Shown here: positions 38,425-48,231 of the stretch, piece after piece
Position numbering within the stretch: position 1 is the first letter of the stretch
Layout: each line of letters starts with the position of its first letter
From: Herbaspirillum sp. AP02
GTDB lineage: Bacteria; Pseudomonadota; Gammaproteobacteria; Burkholderiales; Burkholderiaceae_D
Direction of reading: 5' to 3'
Length of the DNA: 64,000 nt
Assembly: GCF_015767275.1 (NCBI RefSeq)
Contig: NZ_JADWMY010000008.1
Coordinates: 62,001-126,000 of the forward strand
Program-made: the position numbers and the translations under genes
The notes under the pieces: model-generated
The model's database searches: none
Told to the model about the DNA's origin: nothing
What the model saw: the letters and a program-made list of their open reading frames with translations, nothing else

Positions 38425-39254
38425 CAAGCCTTGCTGGTGCGCTTGGCGGCCGGCTTCTTGGTGGTCTCGCTCTTGGCGGGCGCCACACGCACGGTCTTGC
38501 CGGTCGGGGTCTTGGGGGCAGCAGTCCTGCTGCGGGTGGTCGCGGCCTTGGGCGCGGCGGTCTTGCTGCCGGCGGCGGTGCGGGTGCCGGTAGTCTTGGC
38601 CGCGGTGGTCTTGGTGCCGGTGGTACGCGTGGTCTTGGTCGCGGTGGTCTTGGCGGCCGTCGTCTTGGCGCCGGTGGTTTTGGCACCCGTGGTACGTGTG
38701 GTGCGGGTGGTGCCAGCGGCAGCGCGGGTACCGGTGGTGGTGGTGGTCGACGTGGCGCGTGGCTTGCGGGCCGGCTTCTTCGCTGCGTCGTCGTCGTCCA
38801 GCGCCTGGCTGGCCTCGACCGCTTCGGCCTGGGCGCGGGTACGGCGGATCTTGGGGGCTGGTTCGTCGTCGGCAGCAGCACGCTTGGCCGAGGCCGAGGT
38901 GCCGGTGCGCTTGGCTGCGCCCAGCTTCACTTCCTTGTCGCCCCAGATTTCTTCCAGACGGTAGTAGGTACGGATGGCCGGCTGCATGATGTGCACGATC
39001 ATGTCACCCAGGTCGACCAGCACCCATTCGCCGGTATCTTCGCCTTCGACGCTGATGACGTGGCCGCCCTTGGCCTTGACCTTGTCGCGCACCGAGGCGG
39101 CCAGCGCCTTGGTCTGACGGTTCGAGGTGCCGGAGGCGATCGCCACGCGGTCGAACAAGCTGGTCAGGTGGGTGGTGTCATAGATGCGGATTTCTTGCGC
39201 CTTGACGTCTTCCAGAGCGTCCACGACCAGGGTTTGCAGTTTTTTGATGTCCAT
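38424..39254 (-). CDS. rsfS: Ribosomal silencing factor RsfS with long basic low-complexity tail
   Basis: Residues 1-112 are a normal RsfS domain ([63 protein letters not shown]). It binds L14 on the 50S subunit and blocks 30S joining when nutrients fall. The usual family length is about 105-130 residues. Here 164 more residues follow: a linker, an acidic patch (ALDDDDAA), then a Lys/Thr/Ala/Arg-rich repeat ([18 protein letters not shown]) and a basic end. The tail resembles histone H1- or AlgP-like low-complexity tails and is probably disordered and nucleic-acid-binding, which is inference. The gene overlaps nadD (TAATG) and rlmH (TGATG), so the frame is clearly used to its end. Confidence 0.93.
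   Translation of the reverse strand: MDIKKLQTLVVDALEDVKAQEIRIYDTTHLTSLFDRVAIASGTSNRQTKALAASVRDKVKAKGGHVISVEGEDTGEWVLVDLGDMIVHIMQPAIRTYYRLEEIWGDKEVKLGAAKRTGTSASAKRAAADDEPAPKIRRTRAQAEAVEASQALDDDDAAKKPARKPRATSTTTTTGTRAAAGTTRTTRTTGAKTTGAKTTAAKTTATKTTRTTGTKTTAAKTTGTRTAAGSKTAAPKAATTRSRTAAPKTPTGKTVRVAPAKSETTKKPAAKRTSKA
38580..38750 (-). repeat. Degenerate tandem repeat encoding the RsfS KTT tail
   Basis: On the coding strand short ACC/AAG/GCC units repeat, encoding about 57 residues (169-225) dominated by Thr, Lys, Ala, Arg and Gly with KTT or RTT at short intervals. Synonymous codons vary between units, so it is protein-level low complexity rather than a recent DNA duplication. Confidence 0.7.
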
Positions 39255-39922
39255 TATTGAGTTCGGTACAGATGTTGTTGTTCGATATAGTCTAGCACCC
39301 TGCCCGGAATCAGCGAATCGGGTCGGATGCCGCGTTGCAGCTGGGCACGGATTTCAGTCGACGAGATATCGACCGCCAGCCCGAGGGCCAGGTAGCCGTA
39401 TCCGTGCGTGGTGCTGCGGATCTCTTGCGGCGCAGCGTTGCGCCGCTTGAATTCTTCCCTCACGGCCGGCGGCACGTGGGCGTCGGCCAGCTCGAAGCCG
39501 GGCCGGGAGGCGGCGCACAGGTGCGCCAGCTCAAACAGTTCCTGCCAGTGCTGCCAGGTGTCCAGGTGCTGCAGCTGGTCGGCGCCCATCAGGAACACGA
39601 TGGACACCTCCGGCCCCAGTTCGGCACGCAGGGCGCGCAGGGTGTCGATGGTATAGGTCGCGCTGGCGCGGCGGATTTCCTGCTCATCGATGACCACCGG
39701 CACCTGCTGGCGGTCGAAGGCCAGGCGCACCATCTCCATCCGGTCGGCCGGCGCGGCTTGCAGACCGTGCTTCTGCCACGGGTTGCCGGTGGGAATGACG
39801 CGCAATTCGTCCGGATGCAGCAGGTCCACGAAGTGCTCGGCCAGCTTGACATGCCCATTGTGGACAGGATCGAAGCTGCCGCCAAGCACGGCAATGCAGC
39901 GCTGCGCCGCGGGCGGCGCCAT
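39254..39922 (-). CDS. nadD: Nicotinate-nucleotide adenylyltransferase
   Basis: The 222-residue enzyme joins nicotinate mononucleotide with ATP to form deamido-NAD in NAD synthesis. The nucleotidyltransferase signature LGGSFDPVHNGHVKLAEHF with the H-x-G-H motif lies near the N-terminus. FLMGADQLQHLDTW, the substrate loop, and DISSTEIRAQLQRG near the end complete the pattern. ATG 39922 overlaps the hemF stop by one base (TAATG) and has AAGGA at proper distance, so it is preferred to the ATG nine bases upstream. Its own stop overlaps the rsfS start (TAATG). Confidence 0.94.
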   Translation of the reverse strand: MAPPAAQRCIAVLGGSFDPVHNGHVKLAEHFVDLLHPDELRVIPTGNPWQKHGLQAAPADRMEMVRLAFDRQQVPVVIDEQEIRRASATYTIDTLRALRAELGPEVSIVFLMGADQLQHLDTWQHWQELFELAHLCAASRPGFELADAHVPPAVREEFKRRNAAPQEIRSTTHGYGYLALGLAVDISSTEIRAQLQRGIRPDSLIPGRVLDYIEQQHLYRTQ

Positions 39923-40842
39923 TACAGCCATTCCTTGTGGACCAGGAAGTCCGAATAGAGTGCGGCCTCCGGGCTGCCGGCTTCCGGATGCCAGTCATAG
40001 CGCCATTTCACCAGCGGTGGCATGGACATCAGGATGGATTCGGTGCGGCCTCCCGACTGCAGCCCGAACAGGGTGCCACGGTCGAAGACCAGGTTGAACT
40101 CCACGTAGCGTCCGCGACGATAGGCCTGGAAGTCACGCTCGCGCTCGCCATAGGGCGTCTCGCGGCGAGCCGCCACGATGGGCAGGTAGGCATCCAGGAA
40201 GGCATCCCCCACGCTGCGCTGCATGGCAAAGGCCTGCTCGAAGGGCAGGGCGTTGAAATCGTCGAAGAAGATGCCGCCCACGCCGCGGGGCTCCTTGCGG
40301 TGCTTCAGGTAGAAATAGTCATCGCACCAGGTCTTGAAGCGCGGGTACAGATCTTCGCCATACGGCTGCAGCGCATCGCGACAGGTGCGGTGGAAATGGC
40401 GGGCGTCGTCCTCGACACCGTAGTAGGGCGTCAGGTCCATGCCACCGCCGAACCACCAGACCGCTTCCTCCCCCTCCACATGGGTGGTGAAGAAACGTAC
40501 GTTCATATGCACCGTCGGAATATAGGGATTGCGCGGATGCAGTACCAGCGACACCCCCATGGCTTCCCAGGCACGACCTGCCAGCTGCGGGCGGTTGGCG
40601 GCCGCCGATGGAGGCAGGTTCTTGCCCATCACGTGCGAGAAGCCCACGCCGCCGCGCTCCAGCAGGTTTCCTTCCTCCAGCAGGCGCGAAGTGCCACCGC
40701 CGCCCTCAGGGCGTTCCCACGAATCCGACAGGAAGGCCTTGCCATCGGCCGCTTCCAGGGCCGCGACGATGCGCTGTTGCAGGTCTTGCAGGTAGGCCTT
40801 GACGGCGGCGGTGTGGGTGGAGGCGTTGGAATGGGTGGTCAC
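39922..40842 (-). CDS. hemF: Oxygen-dependent coproporphyrinogen-III oxidase
   Basis: A 306-residue aerobic haem-pathway enzyme that decarboxylates coproporphyrinogen III to protoporphyrinogen IX with oxygen. Hallmarks are [48 protein letters not shown], the conserved [17 protein letters not shown] and [17 protein letters not shown]. It heads the hemF-nadD-rsfS-rlmH-maf-rng run. The 133-base gap to mscS holds no gene. Confidence 0.96.
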   Translation of the reverse strand: MTTHSNASTHTAAVKAYLQDLQQRIVAALEAADGKAFLSDSWERPEGGGGTSRLLEEGNLLERGGVGFSHVMGKNLPPSAAANRPQLAGRAWEAMGVSLVLHPRNPYIPTVHMNVRFFTTHVEGEEAVWWFGGGMDLTPYYGVEDDARHFHRTCRDALQPYGEDLYPRFKTWCDDYFYLKHRKEPRGVGGIFFDDFNALPFEQAFAMQRSVGDAFLDAYLPIVAARRETPYGERERDFQAYRRGRYVEFNLVFDRGTLFGLQSGGRTESILMSMPPLVKWRYDWHPEAGSPEAALYSDFLVHKEWL

Positions 40843-40975
40843 GGCGGGTCGCTCTGGTGCACGGTTACTGGGCGGAAATGCGTTCCAACCCGCGATTGTA
40901 CCTTGCCCGCCCCTTCGTGGGGCGGCAAAAGCCGGTCCGTCAGGCGCTACGGACCAGCGGTGTGGGGCGTTAGCC

Positions 40976-41806
40976 TCAGGTTTGCGGCGGTTGCGCCAGC
41001 GGCACGGCCACCTGGTAGGTGGCAGGTGCCGGCCAGCCTTCCTTCAGGCAGACTTCGGCGATGGCATTCTGCACATCGGTATAGACCTGGCCGAAATTGG
41101 GTGTCGGGGCATGTACGCGCAGGGCGATCAGGGTGCCGGTGGCGTTGAATTCCTGGATCACGATGCCCGGCGCCGGCGTCTGCAGCACATTGGGAATGGC
41201 CTTGATGCGTTCGGTCAGCTTGGCGATGGCCACCTGCGGATCGACGCTGTAGGCAATCTGGCAACGCAGGTCGGTGCGGCGCGTGGCATTGACGTTGTAG
41301 TTGATGATGTTTTCCGAGAACAGCTTGTTGTTGCCGATGATCACGCGCAGGTTGTTGTCGGTGGTGATGATGGTGGTCACCAGGCCGATGTCGGAAACCG
41401 TGCCGGTCTGGCCGGCAGCGGTGATGTAGTCGCCCACCTTGAACGGGCGCAGCACCACCAGGAAGATGCCGGCGGCGAAGTTCGACAGCAGGCCCGACCA
41501 GGCCACGCCCAGTGCCACGCCGACCGCGCCGATCATGGCGGCAAAGGAGGTGGTGGGAATGCCGCACACTTCCAGGATGCCCATCACCAGCAGCACGCGC
41601 AGGATCACGTGCATGGCCGAGCTGGCATAGTTGATCAGGGTGGTTTCGAACTGGCGCGCGGTCAGCACCCGGCGCACCACCTTGGACAGGGTGTTGATGA
41701 ACATGCCGCCGATGATCCAGATGGCAATGGCGGCAATCACCTTCAGGCCGAACGGCACCAGGTAGAGGTTGATGAGAGTGTCGAAGTTGAGCAGGTGTTC
41801 AGGCAT
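40976..41806 (-). CDS. mscS: Small-conductance mechanosensitive channel MscS
   Basis: A 276-residue MscS-type channel opening under membrane tension during osmotic downshock. Three transmembrane helices span roughly residues 18-40, 58-82 and 88-118; the last is the Gly/Ala-rich pore helix with [39 protein letters not shown] marks the beta domain, and a C-terminal alpha/beta vestibule follows. The length matches E. coli MscS (286). AAGGAAG precedes the ATG. It lies between purD and hemF on the same strand, separated by gaps, so it is probably a separate unit. Confidence 0.94.
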   Translation of the reverse strand: MPEHLLNFDTLINLYLVPFGLKVIAAIAIWIIGGMFINTLSKVVRRVLTARQFETTLINYASSAMHVILRVLLVMGILEVCGIPTTSFAAMIGAVGVALGVAWSGLLSNFAAGIFLVVLRPFKVGDYITAAGQTGTVSDIGLVTTIITTDNNLRVIIGNNKLFSENIINYNVNATRRTDLRCQIAYSVDPQVAIAKLTERIKAIPNVLQTPAPGIVIQEFNATGTLIALRVHAPTPNFGQVYTDVQNAIAEVCLKEGWPAPATYQVAVPLAQPPQT

Positions 41807-41904
41807 CGGGGCTTCCTTTTCTTCGGTTGTGGCGTGTCGTGCTTAGTTCGCCGGCATGGTTTTTTGTTGCAGTGGGCAGGCAGGTCGCATGAAGCATAAA
41901 GCGA

Positions 41905-41941
41905 CTGTCCCCCGCAACACGCCGGGCGTTGCGGGGGACAG
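41905..41941. terminator. Perfect 14-bp hairpin after purD
   Basis: CTGTCCCCCGCAAC (41905-41918) pairs perfectly with 41928-41941 around a nine-base loop. It lies 20 bases past the purD stop. On the - strand it is followed by TCGCTTTATG, a poor T-tract. It is probably the purD transcript end, protecting the mRNA or terminating it. Confidence 0.6.
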
Positions 41942-41961
41942 TGGGGCGTACTGCGGTTGGC

Positions 41962-43230
41962 TTAGCGCTTCAGGGCGCGCCAGCCGATATCACGGCGCAT
42001 CTGCGAGCCGGCGAAGTGGATCAGGTCGGCGGCATCGTAGGCGTGCTTCTGCGCCACCTTCACGCTGTCACCCAGGCCCACCACGCACAGCACGCGGCCG
42101 CCCGAGGTGGTCAGCTTGTCGCCGGTCAAGGTGGTGCCGGCGTGGAAGGTCACGCAATCGACGGTTTCGGCCGGGATGTCGGTGATCAGGTCACCACGGC
42201 GCGGTTCGTCCGGATAGCCATGGGCGGCCATGACCACGCCCAGTGCGGTGCGGCGGTCCCACTCCAGCTCGACCTTGTCCAGGGTGCCGGTCACAGCGTG
42301 TTCGAACACGGTCAGCAGATCGGTCTTCAGGCGCGCCATGATGGGCTGGGTTTCCGGGTCGCCCATGCGGCAGTTGAATTCCAGCGTCTTGGGGTTGCCT
42401 TCGGCGTCGATCATCAGGCCGGCATACAGGAAGCCGGAGAAGGGGATGCCATCCCTGGCCATGCCCTGCACGGTCGGCACGATGATTTCGCGCATCACGC
42501 GGGCATGCAGCGCCGGAGTGACGATGGGGGCCGGGGAGTAGGCACCCATGCCGCCGGTGTTGGGGCCCTGGTCGTGGTCCTGCAGGCGCTTGTGGTCCTG
42601 GCTGGTGGCCAGCGGCAGGATGTTCTTGCCGTCCACCATGACGATGAAGGAAGCCTCCTCGCCGGCCAGGAATTCCTCGATCACCACGCGTGCACCGGCG
42701 TCGCCCAGCTTGTTGTCGGAGAGCATCATGTCCACCGCCGAATGCGCTTCTTCCAGTGTCATGGCGACCACCACGCCCTTGCCGGCGGCCAGGCCGTCGG
42801 CCTTGATGACGATGGGGGCGCCCTTGGCGGCGATGTATTCATGCGCGGCCGCCACTTCCGAGAAGGTCTGGTACTCGGCGGTGGGAATGGCATGGCGCTG
42901 CATGAAGGCCTTGGCGAAGTCCTTGGAGCTTTCCAGTTGCGCTGCTTCCTTGGTAGGGCCGAAGATCTTCAGGCCGCGGGCGCGGAAGACGTTGACGATG
43001 CCAGCCGCCAGCGGGCCTTCCGGGCCGACCACGGTCAGCGCCACGTGTTCCTGCTCGACGAAGTCGGCCAGGGCCACCGGATCGGTGATGGCGATGTTCT
43101 GCAGGCGCTCGTCGAGCGCGGTGCCGCCGTTGCCGGGAGCGACATAGACCGTCTGGATGCGCGGCGACTTGGCAATGGCCCAGGCCAGTGCATGTTCACG
43201 GCCACCGGAGCCAACAACTAGGATTTTCAT
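41962..43230 (-). CDS. purD: Phosphoribosylamine-glycine ligase
   Basis: A 422-residue ATP-grasp enzyme catalysing the second step of purine synthesis, joining 5-phosphoribosylamine and glycine. It starts KILVVGSGGREHALAWAIAK, has FGPTKEAAQLESSKDFAKAF, the ATP-grasp block IVIKADGLAAGKGVVVAMT, FSGFLYAGLMI, the metal-binding LEFNCRMGDPETQPIM and ends GWRALKR. Length and motifs are standard. It is followed upstream on the same strand by yebC with a 42-base gap, a common pairing in betaproteobacteria. Confidence 0.97.
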   Translation of the reverse strand: MKILVVGSGGREHALAWAIAKSPRIQTVYVAPGNGGTALDERLQNIAITDPVALADFVEQEHVALTVVGPEGPLAAGIVNVFRARGLKIFGPTKEAAQLESSKDFAKAFMQRHAIPTAEYQTFSEVAAAHEYIAAKGAPIVIKADGLAAGKGVVVAMTLEEAHSAVDMMLSDNKLGDAGARVVIEEFLAGEEASFIVMVDGKNILPLATSQDHKRLQDHDQGPNTGGMGAYSPAPIVTPALHARVMREIIVPTVQGMARDGIPFSGFLYAGLMIDAEGNPKTLEFNCRMGDPETQPIMARLKTDLLTVFEHAVTGTLDKVELEWDRRTALGVVMAAHGYPDEPRRGDLITDIPAETVDCVTFHAGTTLTGDKLTTSGGRVLCVVGLGDSVKVAQKHAYDAADLIHFAGSQMRRDIGWRALKR

Positions 43231-43272
43231 GGGATAGGGAGGTAAAAGTGGCGAATGGGCAAAATGGACGAA

Positions 43273-43998
43273 TTATTCTTCGATCACGGCGTTGGTATAG
43301 AGCTCCTGGGTATCGTCCAGGTTCTCCAGCGCATCCAGCAATTTCTGCATCCTGAGGCCGTCGTCGCCCGCGAACACGGTTTCGGTGGCGGGCTTCATGG
43401 TGATCTCGGCGACTTCGGCCTTGAAGCCGGCTGCTTCCATGGCGGCCTTGACGGCACCGAAGTCATTGGGCGCGGTCAGCACCTCGATGCCGCCTTCCTC
43501 GTCGGTGATCACGTCTTCGGCGCCGGCTTCCAGCGCGGCTTCCATGATGGCGTTCTCGTCGGTGCCGGGGGCGTACATCAACTGGCCGCAGTGCTTGAAC
43601 AGGAAGGCCACCGAGCCTTCAGTTCCCATGTTGCCGCCGAACTTGGAGAAGGCGTGGCGCACTTCGGCCACGGTGCGCACGCGGTTATCGGTCATGCAAT
43701 CGACGATGATGGCCGCGCCGTTGATGCCGTAGCCCTCGTAGCGCACTTCCTCGTAGTTCACGCCGTCCAGGGCGCCGGTGCCGCGCTGGATGGCGCGCGT
43801 CACGTTGTCCTTGGGCATGTTGGCGTCGGAGGCGCGGTCCACCGCCAGGCGCAGGCGCGGGTTGACGTCCGGGTCGCCGCCGCCCATGCGGGCCGCCACG
43901 GTGATTTCCTTGATCAGGCGGGTCCAGACGCGACCGCGCTTTTCGTCCTGACGGCCTTTACGATGCTGAATATTGGCCCATTTGCTGTGTCCAGCCAT
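43273..43998 (-). CDS. YebC/PmpR family DNA-binding/translation regulator
   Basis: A 241-residue member of the YebC (TACO1) family, of normal length. It opens [20 protein letters not shown], then shows [40 protein letters not shown], the [19 protein letters not shown] block and an acidic C-terminus. Members act as transcriptional regulators (PmpR) or help ribosomes through proline stretches; which applies here is not visible. It probably shares a transcript with purD and is divergent from the HerA-like gene across a 231-base gap. Confidence 0.95.
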   Translation of the reverse strand: MAGHSKWANIQHRKGRQDEKRGRVWTRLIKEITVAARMGGGDPDVNPRLRLAVDRASDANMPKDNVTRAIQRGTGALDGVNYEEVRYEGYGINGAAIIVDCMTDNRVRTVAEVRHAFSKFGGNMGTEGSVAFLFKHCGQLMYAPGTDENAIMEAALEAGAEDVITDEEGGIEVLTAPNDFGAVKAAMEAAGFKAEVAEITMKPATETVFAGDDGLRMQKLLDALENLDDTQELYTNAVIEE

Positions 43999-44229
43999 GT
44001 TGAATCTTCCTGCGAGATGGTGAGGGCAGAACCGTCCCTGTGCGGCAATCCGGGGTGATCCGGGCGCGCTGCGGCTAGGCCGGCAGGCGCGGGCGACGAA
44101 TCGGCGCAGAGGGGAACCAGGTTCGGACAGGACCGATAATGCTTTCCTGCCGCCATGTTCTGACTATAATCGGGCGGGCATTTTACCATACCGCCTCCCC
44201 GTGATTTTTGCCTTCGAAGCCGAGTTGAC

Positions 44230-45900
44230 ATGATTAATCCCCTTCCCATCGCCACCCATTCCGGCGGGCAACTGTGCCTGTTGCCGCAACTGGCCAACCG
44301 CCATGGCTGCATCACCGGCGCCACCGGCACCGGCAAGACGGTGACCCTGCAAGTACTGGCGCAGGCGCTGTCCGATATCGGCGTGCCGGTCTTCATGGCC
44401 GACGTCAAGGGCGACCTGTCCGGTCTGGGCAAGGCCGGCAGCCCCTCGGCCAAGACTGCCGCGCGCCTGGCCCAACTGGGTCTGCCTGAACCTGCCTGGG
44501 CCGCAGCTCCCGTCGCCTTCTGGGATGTCTACGGAGAAAAGGGGCACCCGGTGCGTGCCACCATCTCCGACATGGGGCCGCTGATGCTGGCCCGCATGCT
44601 CAACCTGAACGACACCCAGCAGGGCGTGCTGCAACTGGTGTTCAAGATCGCCGATGACCATGGCCTGCTGCTGCTCGACACCAAGGACCTGCGCGCCATG
44701 CTGCAGCACGTGGGCGAGAACGCGGCGCAGTTCAAGACCGAATACGGCAACATCTCGGCCGCCAGCGTGGGCGCCATCCAGCGCGGCCTGATCGCCATCG
44801 ACGAGCAGGGCGGCGACCAGTTCTTCGGCGAACCGATGCTCAACATCGAGGACTGGATGCAGACCGATGCCCAGGGGCGCGGCATCATCAACATCCTGGC
44901 CGCCGATCGCCTGATGAACGCGCCGCGCCTGTATTCCACCTTCCTGCTGTGGATGCTCTCGGAGCTGTTCGAACACCTGCCCGAAGTGGGCGACCTGGAT
45001 CAGCCCAAGATGGCCTTCTTCTTCGACGAAGCCCACCTGCTCTTCGACGAAGCCCCCAAGCCGCTGCTGCAGAAGATCGAACAGGTGGTGCGCCTGATCC
45101 GTTCCAAGGGCGTGGGTGTCTACTTCGTCACGCAGAACCCGCTGGACATCCCCGACACCGTGCTGGGCCAGCTCGGCAACCGCGTGCAGCACGCCCTGCG
45201 CGCCTATACCCCGCGTGACCAGAAGGCCGTCACGGCGGCAGCCGAGACCTTCCGTCCCAATCCCATGCTCAATACCGCCAAGGCCATCACCGAGCTGGGC
45301 GTGGGTGAGGCGCTGGTGTCCTTCCTCGATGAAAAGGGCCGGCCCAACGTGGTCGAGCGCGGCTATGTGCTGACCCCGGCTTCGCAGATCGGCCCGGTCA
45401 CCGATGACGAGCGCCGGGCGCTGATCGCGTCGTCGCTGGTGGCCGGCGTCTATGAACAGGTGATCGACCGCGAATCGGCCTATGAGCGCCTTAAGGGCCG
45501 CGCCGTGCAGCAACCGCAAGCCGCGCCGCAAGCCTCGCCCCAAACAGCCCCTGCTCCAGCCGCGCCGGTGGACGACAACGCCTGGGGTGCATCAGCCGGC
45601 CGCAGCGCGCCATCGCCGACGACGGCGTCGCGTCCCGCCGGGGGAGCCCGCATGTCGCCCCGCCAGCCACAGCCGCAGCCACAGCAGCAACCGGCCCCGC
45701 AACAGAACGACGGCGGCGGCCTGGGCGATCTGTTGAAGGATGCCGCCGGCGGCATCTTCGGTAATGGCGGCGGTGGCGGTAATCGCCGCAGCGATTCCCC
45801 CCTGCAGGCCATGGTCAAGTCGGCCGCCCGCAGCATCGGTTCGCAGGTCGGTCGCGAGCTCATTCGCGGCGTACTGGGTTCGCTGATGAAGAAGCGCTGA
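44230..45900 (+). CDS. HerA-like ATPase, DUF853 (YjgR) family
   Basis: A 556-residue P-loop ATPase of the DUF853 group, related to HerA/FtsK motor proteins. Walker A is GATGTGKT (residues 30-37), followed by [12 protein letters not shown]. Walker B is [12 protein letters not shown] (about 261-272), with [20 protein letters not shown] and the arginine-rich [13 protein letters not shown]. After about residue 425 a Pro/Gln/Ala linker and a Gly-rich segment lead to a short helix ending LGSLMKKR. The cellular role of this family is not established. TATAAT at 44165-44170 lies about 60 bases upstream. No nuclease partner (NurA) is next to it. Confidence 0.9.
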   Translation: MINPLPIATHSGGQLCLLPQLANRHGCITGATGTGKTVTLQVLAQALSDIGVPVFMADVKGDLSGLGKAGSPSAKTAARLAQLGLPEPAWAAAPVAFWDVYGEKGHPVRATISDMGPLMLARMLNLNDTQQGVLQLVFKIADDHGLLLLDTKDLRAMLQHVGENAAQFKTEYGNISAASVGAIQRGLIAIDEQGGDQFFGEPMLNIEDWMQTDAQGRGIINILAADRLMNAPRLYSTFLLWMLSELFEHLPEVGDLDQPKMAFFFDEAHLLFDEAPKPLLQKIEQVVRLIRSKGVGVYFVTQNPLDIPDTVLGQLGNRVQHALRAYTPRDQKAVTAAAETFRPNPMLNTAKAITELGVGEALVSFLDEKGRPNVVERGYVLTPASQIGPVTDDERRALIASSLVAGVYEQVIDRESAYERLKGRAVQQPQAAPQASPQTAPAPAAPVDDNAWGASAGRSAPSPTTASRPAGGARMSPRQPQPQPQQQPAPQQNDGGGLGDLLKDAAGGIFGNGGGGGNRRSDSPLQAMVKSAARSIGSQVGRELIRGVLGSLMKKR

Positions 45901-45958
45901 TCCGCCCGCGCCCGATCGTCCCCGGCGGAGGGCGGGCGCAGGCATTACAATCGCGGCC

Positions 45959-46873
45959 ATGACTGCCGCCACTTCCCATTCCACGCCGCGCCAGGTTTTC
46001 CTGGGCGGTCTCTTGCTCGCCATCGTCGGCGCCATCTTCTTTTCCGCCAAGGCCATCGTGGCCAAGCTGATGTACCGCTACCACGTCGATGCGGTCATGG
46101 TGATCACGCTGCGCATGCTCTTTTCCTTCCCCATGTTCGCCGCCGTGGCAGTCTGGAAGGCGCGCACCCAGCCGCCGCTGGCACGGGCCGATTACCTGCG
46201 CATCGTGGTGCTGGGGCTGATGGGCTATTACCTGTCGAGCTTCCTCGACTTCCTCGGTCTGCAATACATTTCCGCCGGGCTGGAACGGCTGATTCTCTTC
46301 CTCACGCCGTCCTTCGTGATGCTGATCGCCTTTTTCTTCTTCAAGCGCAAGGTCGGCTGGATCGAATGGGCCGCCTTGCTGGTGTCCTATTTCGGCACCG
46401 TGCTGGTATTGCAGCATGATCTGCACACTGGCGGCAGCGACGTCATCCTCGGCAGCGCCCTGGTGCTGGGTTCGGCCTTCAGCTATTCGATCTACCTGAT
46501 TTCCTCCGGCGAACTGGTGCGCCGGGTTGGCGCCATGCGGCTGGTGGCCTATGCCATGTGCGTCTCCAGCGTGGCCTGCGTGATCCAGTTCTTCATCTTG
46601 CGGGCGCCAGCAGACTTGGTCACGCAGGTGGCGCCGGTGTACCAGCTTTCACTTTTCAATGCCGTGTTCTGCACCGTACTGCCGGTGTTCCTGACGATGG
46701 TGGCGGTGGCCCGCATCGGTGCGCCCACGGCCGCGCAGGCCGGGCTGGTCGGGCCGGTGTCCACGCTCTTCATGGGCGCGGCCCTGCTGGACGAGCCCAT
46801 CACCGGTATCCAGCTGGTCGGCACCGCGCTGGTGCTGGCCGGCATGTGGCTGCTGTCGCGCAAGAAGCGCTGA
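45959..46873 (+). CDS. DMT-superfamily permease (EamA family)
   Basis: A 304-residue integral membrane protein with ten predicted helices in two EamA repeats. Marks are GAIFFSAKAIVAKLMYRYHV, GYYLSSFLDFLGLQYISAGL and the second-repeat end AAQAGLVGPVSTLFMG ... LDEPITGIQLVGTALVLAG. Such permeases usually export metabolites; the substrate is unknown. TACAAT at 45946-45951 ends seven bases before the ATG and there is no Shine-Dalgarno, so the transcript may be leaderless. It is followed by the qor-like gene after 70 bases. Confidence 0.9.
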   Translation: MTAATSHSTPRQVFLGGLLLAIVGAIFFSAKAIVAKLMYRYHVDAVMVITLRMLFSFPMFAAVAVWKARTQPPLARADYLRIVVLGLMGYYLSSFLDFLGLQYISAGLERLILFLTPSFVMLIAFFFFKRKVGWIEWAALLVSYFGTVLVLQHDLHTGGSDVILGSALVLGSAFSYSIYLISSGELVRRVGAMRLVAYAMCVSSVACVIQFFILRAPADLVTQVAPVYQLSLFNAVFCTVLPVFLTMVAVARIGAPTAAQAGLVGPVSTLFMGAALLDEPITGIQLVGTALVLAGMWLLSRKKR

Positions 46874-46943
46874 GGCGTTCTATACTGGCCGGCCAGAACT
46901 GAATTTTCAGTCATACCGCTTACCGAAAAACAAGGAGACCCAG

Positions 46944-47918
46944 ATGGCAAAAGCAATCCGTATCAGCAAGACCGGCGGCCCCGAGGTGATGGAATACGTC
47001 GACGTCGACGTCGGTCAGCCCGGGCCGGGCGAGGTCCGCATCCGCCACGCCGCCGTCGGCCTGAACTTCATCGATTGCTATTTCCGCTCCGGTCTCTATC
47101 CGCAACCGCTGCCTGCCGGCCTGGGCCAGGAGGGCGCCGGTACCATTGAAGAACTGGGCGCCGGCGTCACCGGGTTCCAGGTCGGTGACCGCGTGGCCTA
47201 TGCCGGTCGCCCCAACGGCGCCTACGCGGAAGAGCGCGTGATGCCGGCCGATATCCTGGTCAAGCTGCCCGATGCGATCAGCTTTGACACCGCCGCCGCC
47301 ATGATGCTGCAAGGCATGACCGTGCAATACCTGATGCGCCAGACCTATGCGCTGCAGCCCGGCGACACCATCCTGTTCCACGCCGCCGCCGGCGGCATCG
47401 GCCTGATCGCCTGCCAGTGGGCGCGCGCCCTGGGCGTGAACCTGATCGGCACCGTCAGCAGCGACGAGAAGGCGGCCCTGGCCAAGCAGCACGGGGCGGC
47501 CCATGTGATCAACTACAAGACCGAGAACTTCGTCGAACGCGTCAAGGACATCACTGGCGGGCGTGGCGTGCAGGTGGTCTATGACTCCATCGGCAAGGAC
47601 ACCTTCACCGGCTCGCTGGATTGCCTGCGTCCGCGCGGCATGATGGTCAGTTTCGGCAACGCCTCCGGGCCGGTGGCGCCGTTCGGGGTGTCCGAACTGG
47701 CCTCGCGCGGCTCGCTGTTCCTGACCCGACCTTCGCTGGGCAACTACACCTCCACCCGCGCCGAACTGGACGCCACCGCCGGCGACCTGTTCGACATGGT
47801 CCAGGGCAACAAGATCAGCATCGAGATCAACCAGCGCTATGCCCTGAAGGACGTGGCCCAGGCGCATGCTGACCTGGAGGGGCGCAAGACCACCGGCTCC
47901 ACCATTCTGATCCCCTGA
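46944..47918 (+). CDS. qor: NADPH:quinone oxidoreductase, zeta-crystallin type
   Basis: A 324-residue zinc-free medium-chain dehydrogenase/reductase, the size of E. coli QorA. The catalytic domain has VGLNFIDCYFRSGLYP and LGQEGAGTIEELG. The Rossmann domain shows LFHAAAGGIGLIACQWARAL, the NADPH-binding AAAGGIG and VVYDSIGKDTFTGSLDCL. It reduces quinones, probably by one electron. AAGGAG precedes the ATG at good spacing; the longer frame overlaps the permease and is not supported. TATACT at 46881-46886 could serve as a -10 box. Confidence 0.93.
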   Translation: MAKAIRISKTGGPEVMEYVDVDVGQPGPGEVRIRHAAVGLNFIDCYFRSGLYPQPLPAGLGQEGAGTIEELGAGVTGFQVGDRVAYAGRPNGAYAEERVMPADILVKLPDAISFDTAAAMMLQGMTVQYLMRQTYALQPGDTILFHAAAGGIGLIACQWARALGVNLIGTVSSDEKAALAKQHGAAHVINYKTENFVERVKDITGGRGVQVVYDSIGKDTFTGSLDCLRPRGMMVSFGNASGPVAPFGVSELASRGSLFLTRPSLGNYTSTRAELDATAGDLFDMVQGNKISIEINQRYALKDVAQAHADLEGRKTTGSTILIP

Positions 47919-47954
47919 TCATCTGCCCCGCCATTTCACCGACCAGGAGCCGCC

Positions 47955-48125
47955 ATGGACCAGCCCCGCCACGATCCCGGCAGCCGCAATCCCATGGATC
48001 ATCCGCCCGAGCAGGATAGCGGTGCCGACGGCTCGCCGAAGTTCGGGCGGCTGTTGGCGGTGCTGATCTGTGCGGTACTGCTGATCGTCATCATCACGTT
48101 TGCCAGCGAAGCCTACTTTTCTTAG
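47955..48125 (+). CDS. Small single-span membrane protein, 56 residues
   Basis: A short reading frame with AGGAG seven bases before its ATG. The first 34 residues are polar, rich in Pro/Asp/Ser/His (MDQPRHDPGSRNPMDH). The rest forms one clear transmembrane helix (RLLAVLICAVLLIVIITFA) and a short end SEAYFS. It follows qor by 36 bases and could be co-transcribed. I recognise no family; the ribosome-binding site, helix and stop position support it as real. Confidence 0.6.
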   Translation: MDQPRHDPGSRNPMDHPPEQDSGADGSPKFGRLLAVLICAVLLIVIITFASEAYFS

Positions 48126-48181
48126 CGAACTCGAAATTCTTCGGTGTGAATCTCGCAAGATATCCATAAATCACATCAACT

Positions 48182-48206
48182 ATGCGCTGATAGCGCATTT
48201 CCTCCC
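48182..48206 (+). terminator. Possible terminator after the small membrane protein gene
   Basis: A perfect 7-bp stem with a GAT loop (48182-48188, 48192-48198) is followed by TTTCCTCCC, a pyrimidine- but not T-pure tract. It lies 56 bases past the stop codon. Confidence 0.35.
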
Positions 48207-48231
48207 TTCTTGATCGTCAAATGCAGCCTCT

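Noticed and set aside
44230-45900. HerA-NurA or HerA-based defence system
   Set aside because: The ATPase belongs to the DUF853 (YjgR) group and has no nuclease, SIR2 or other defence partner beside it.
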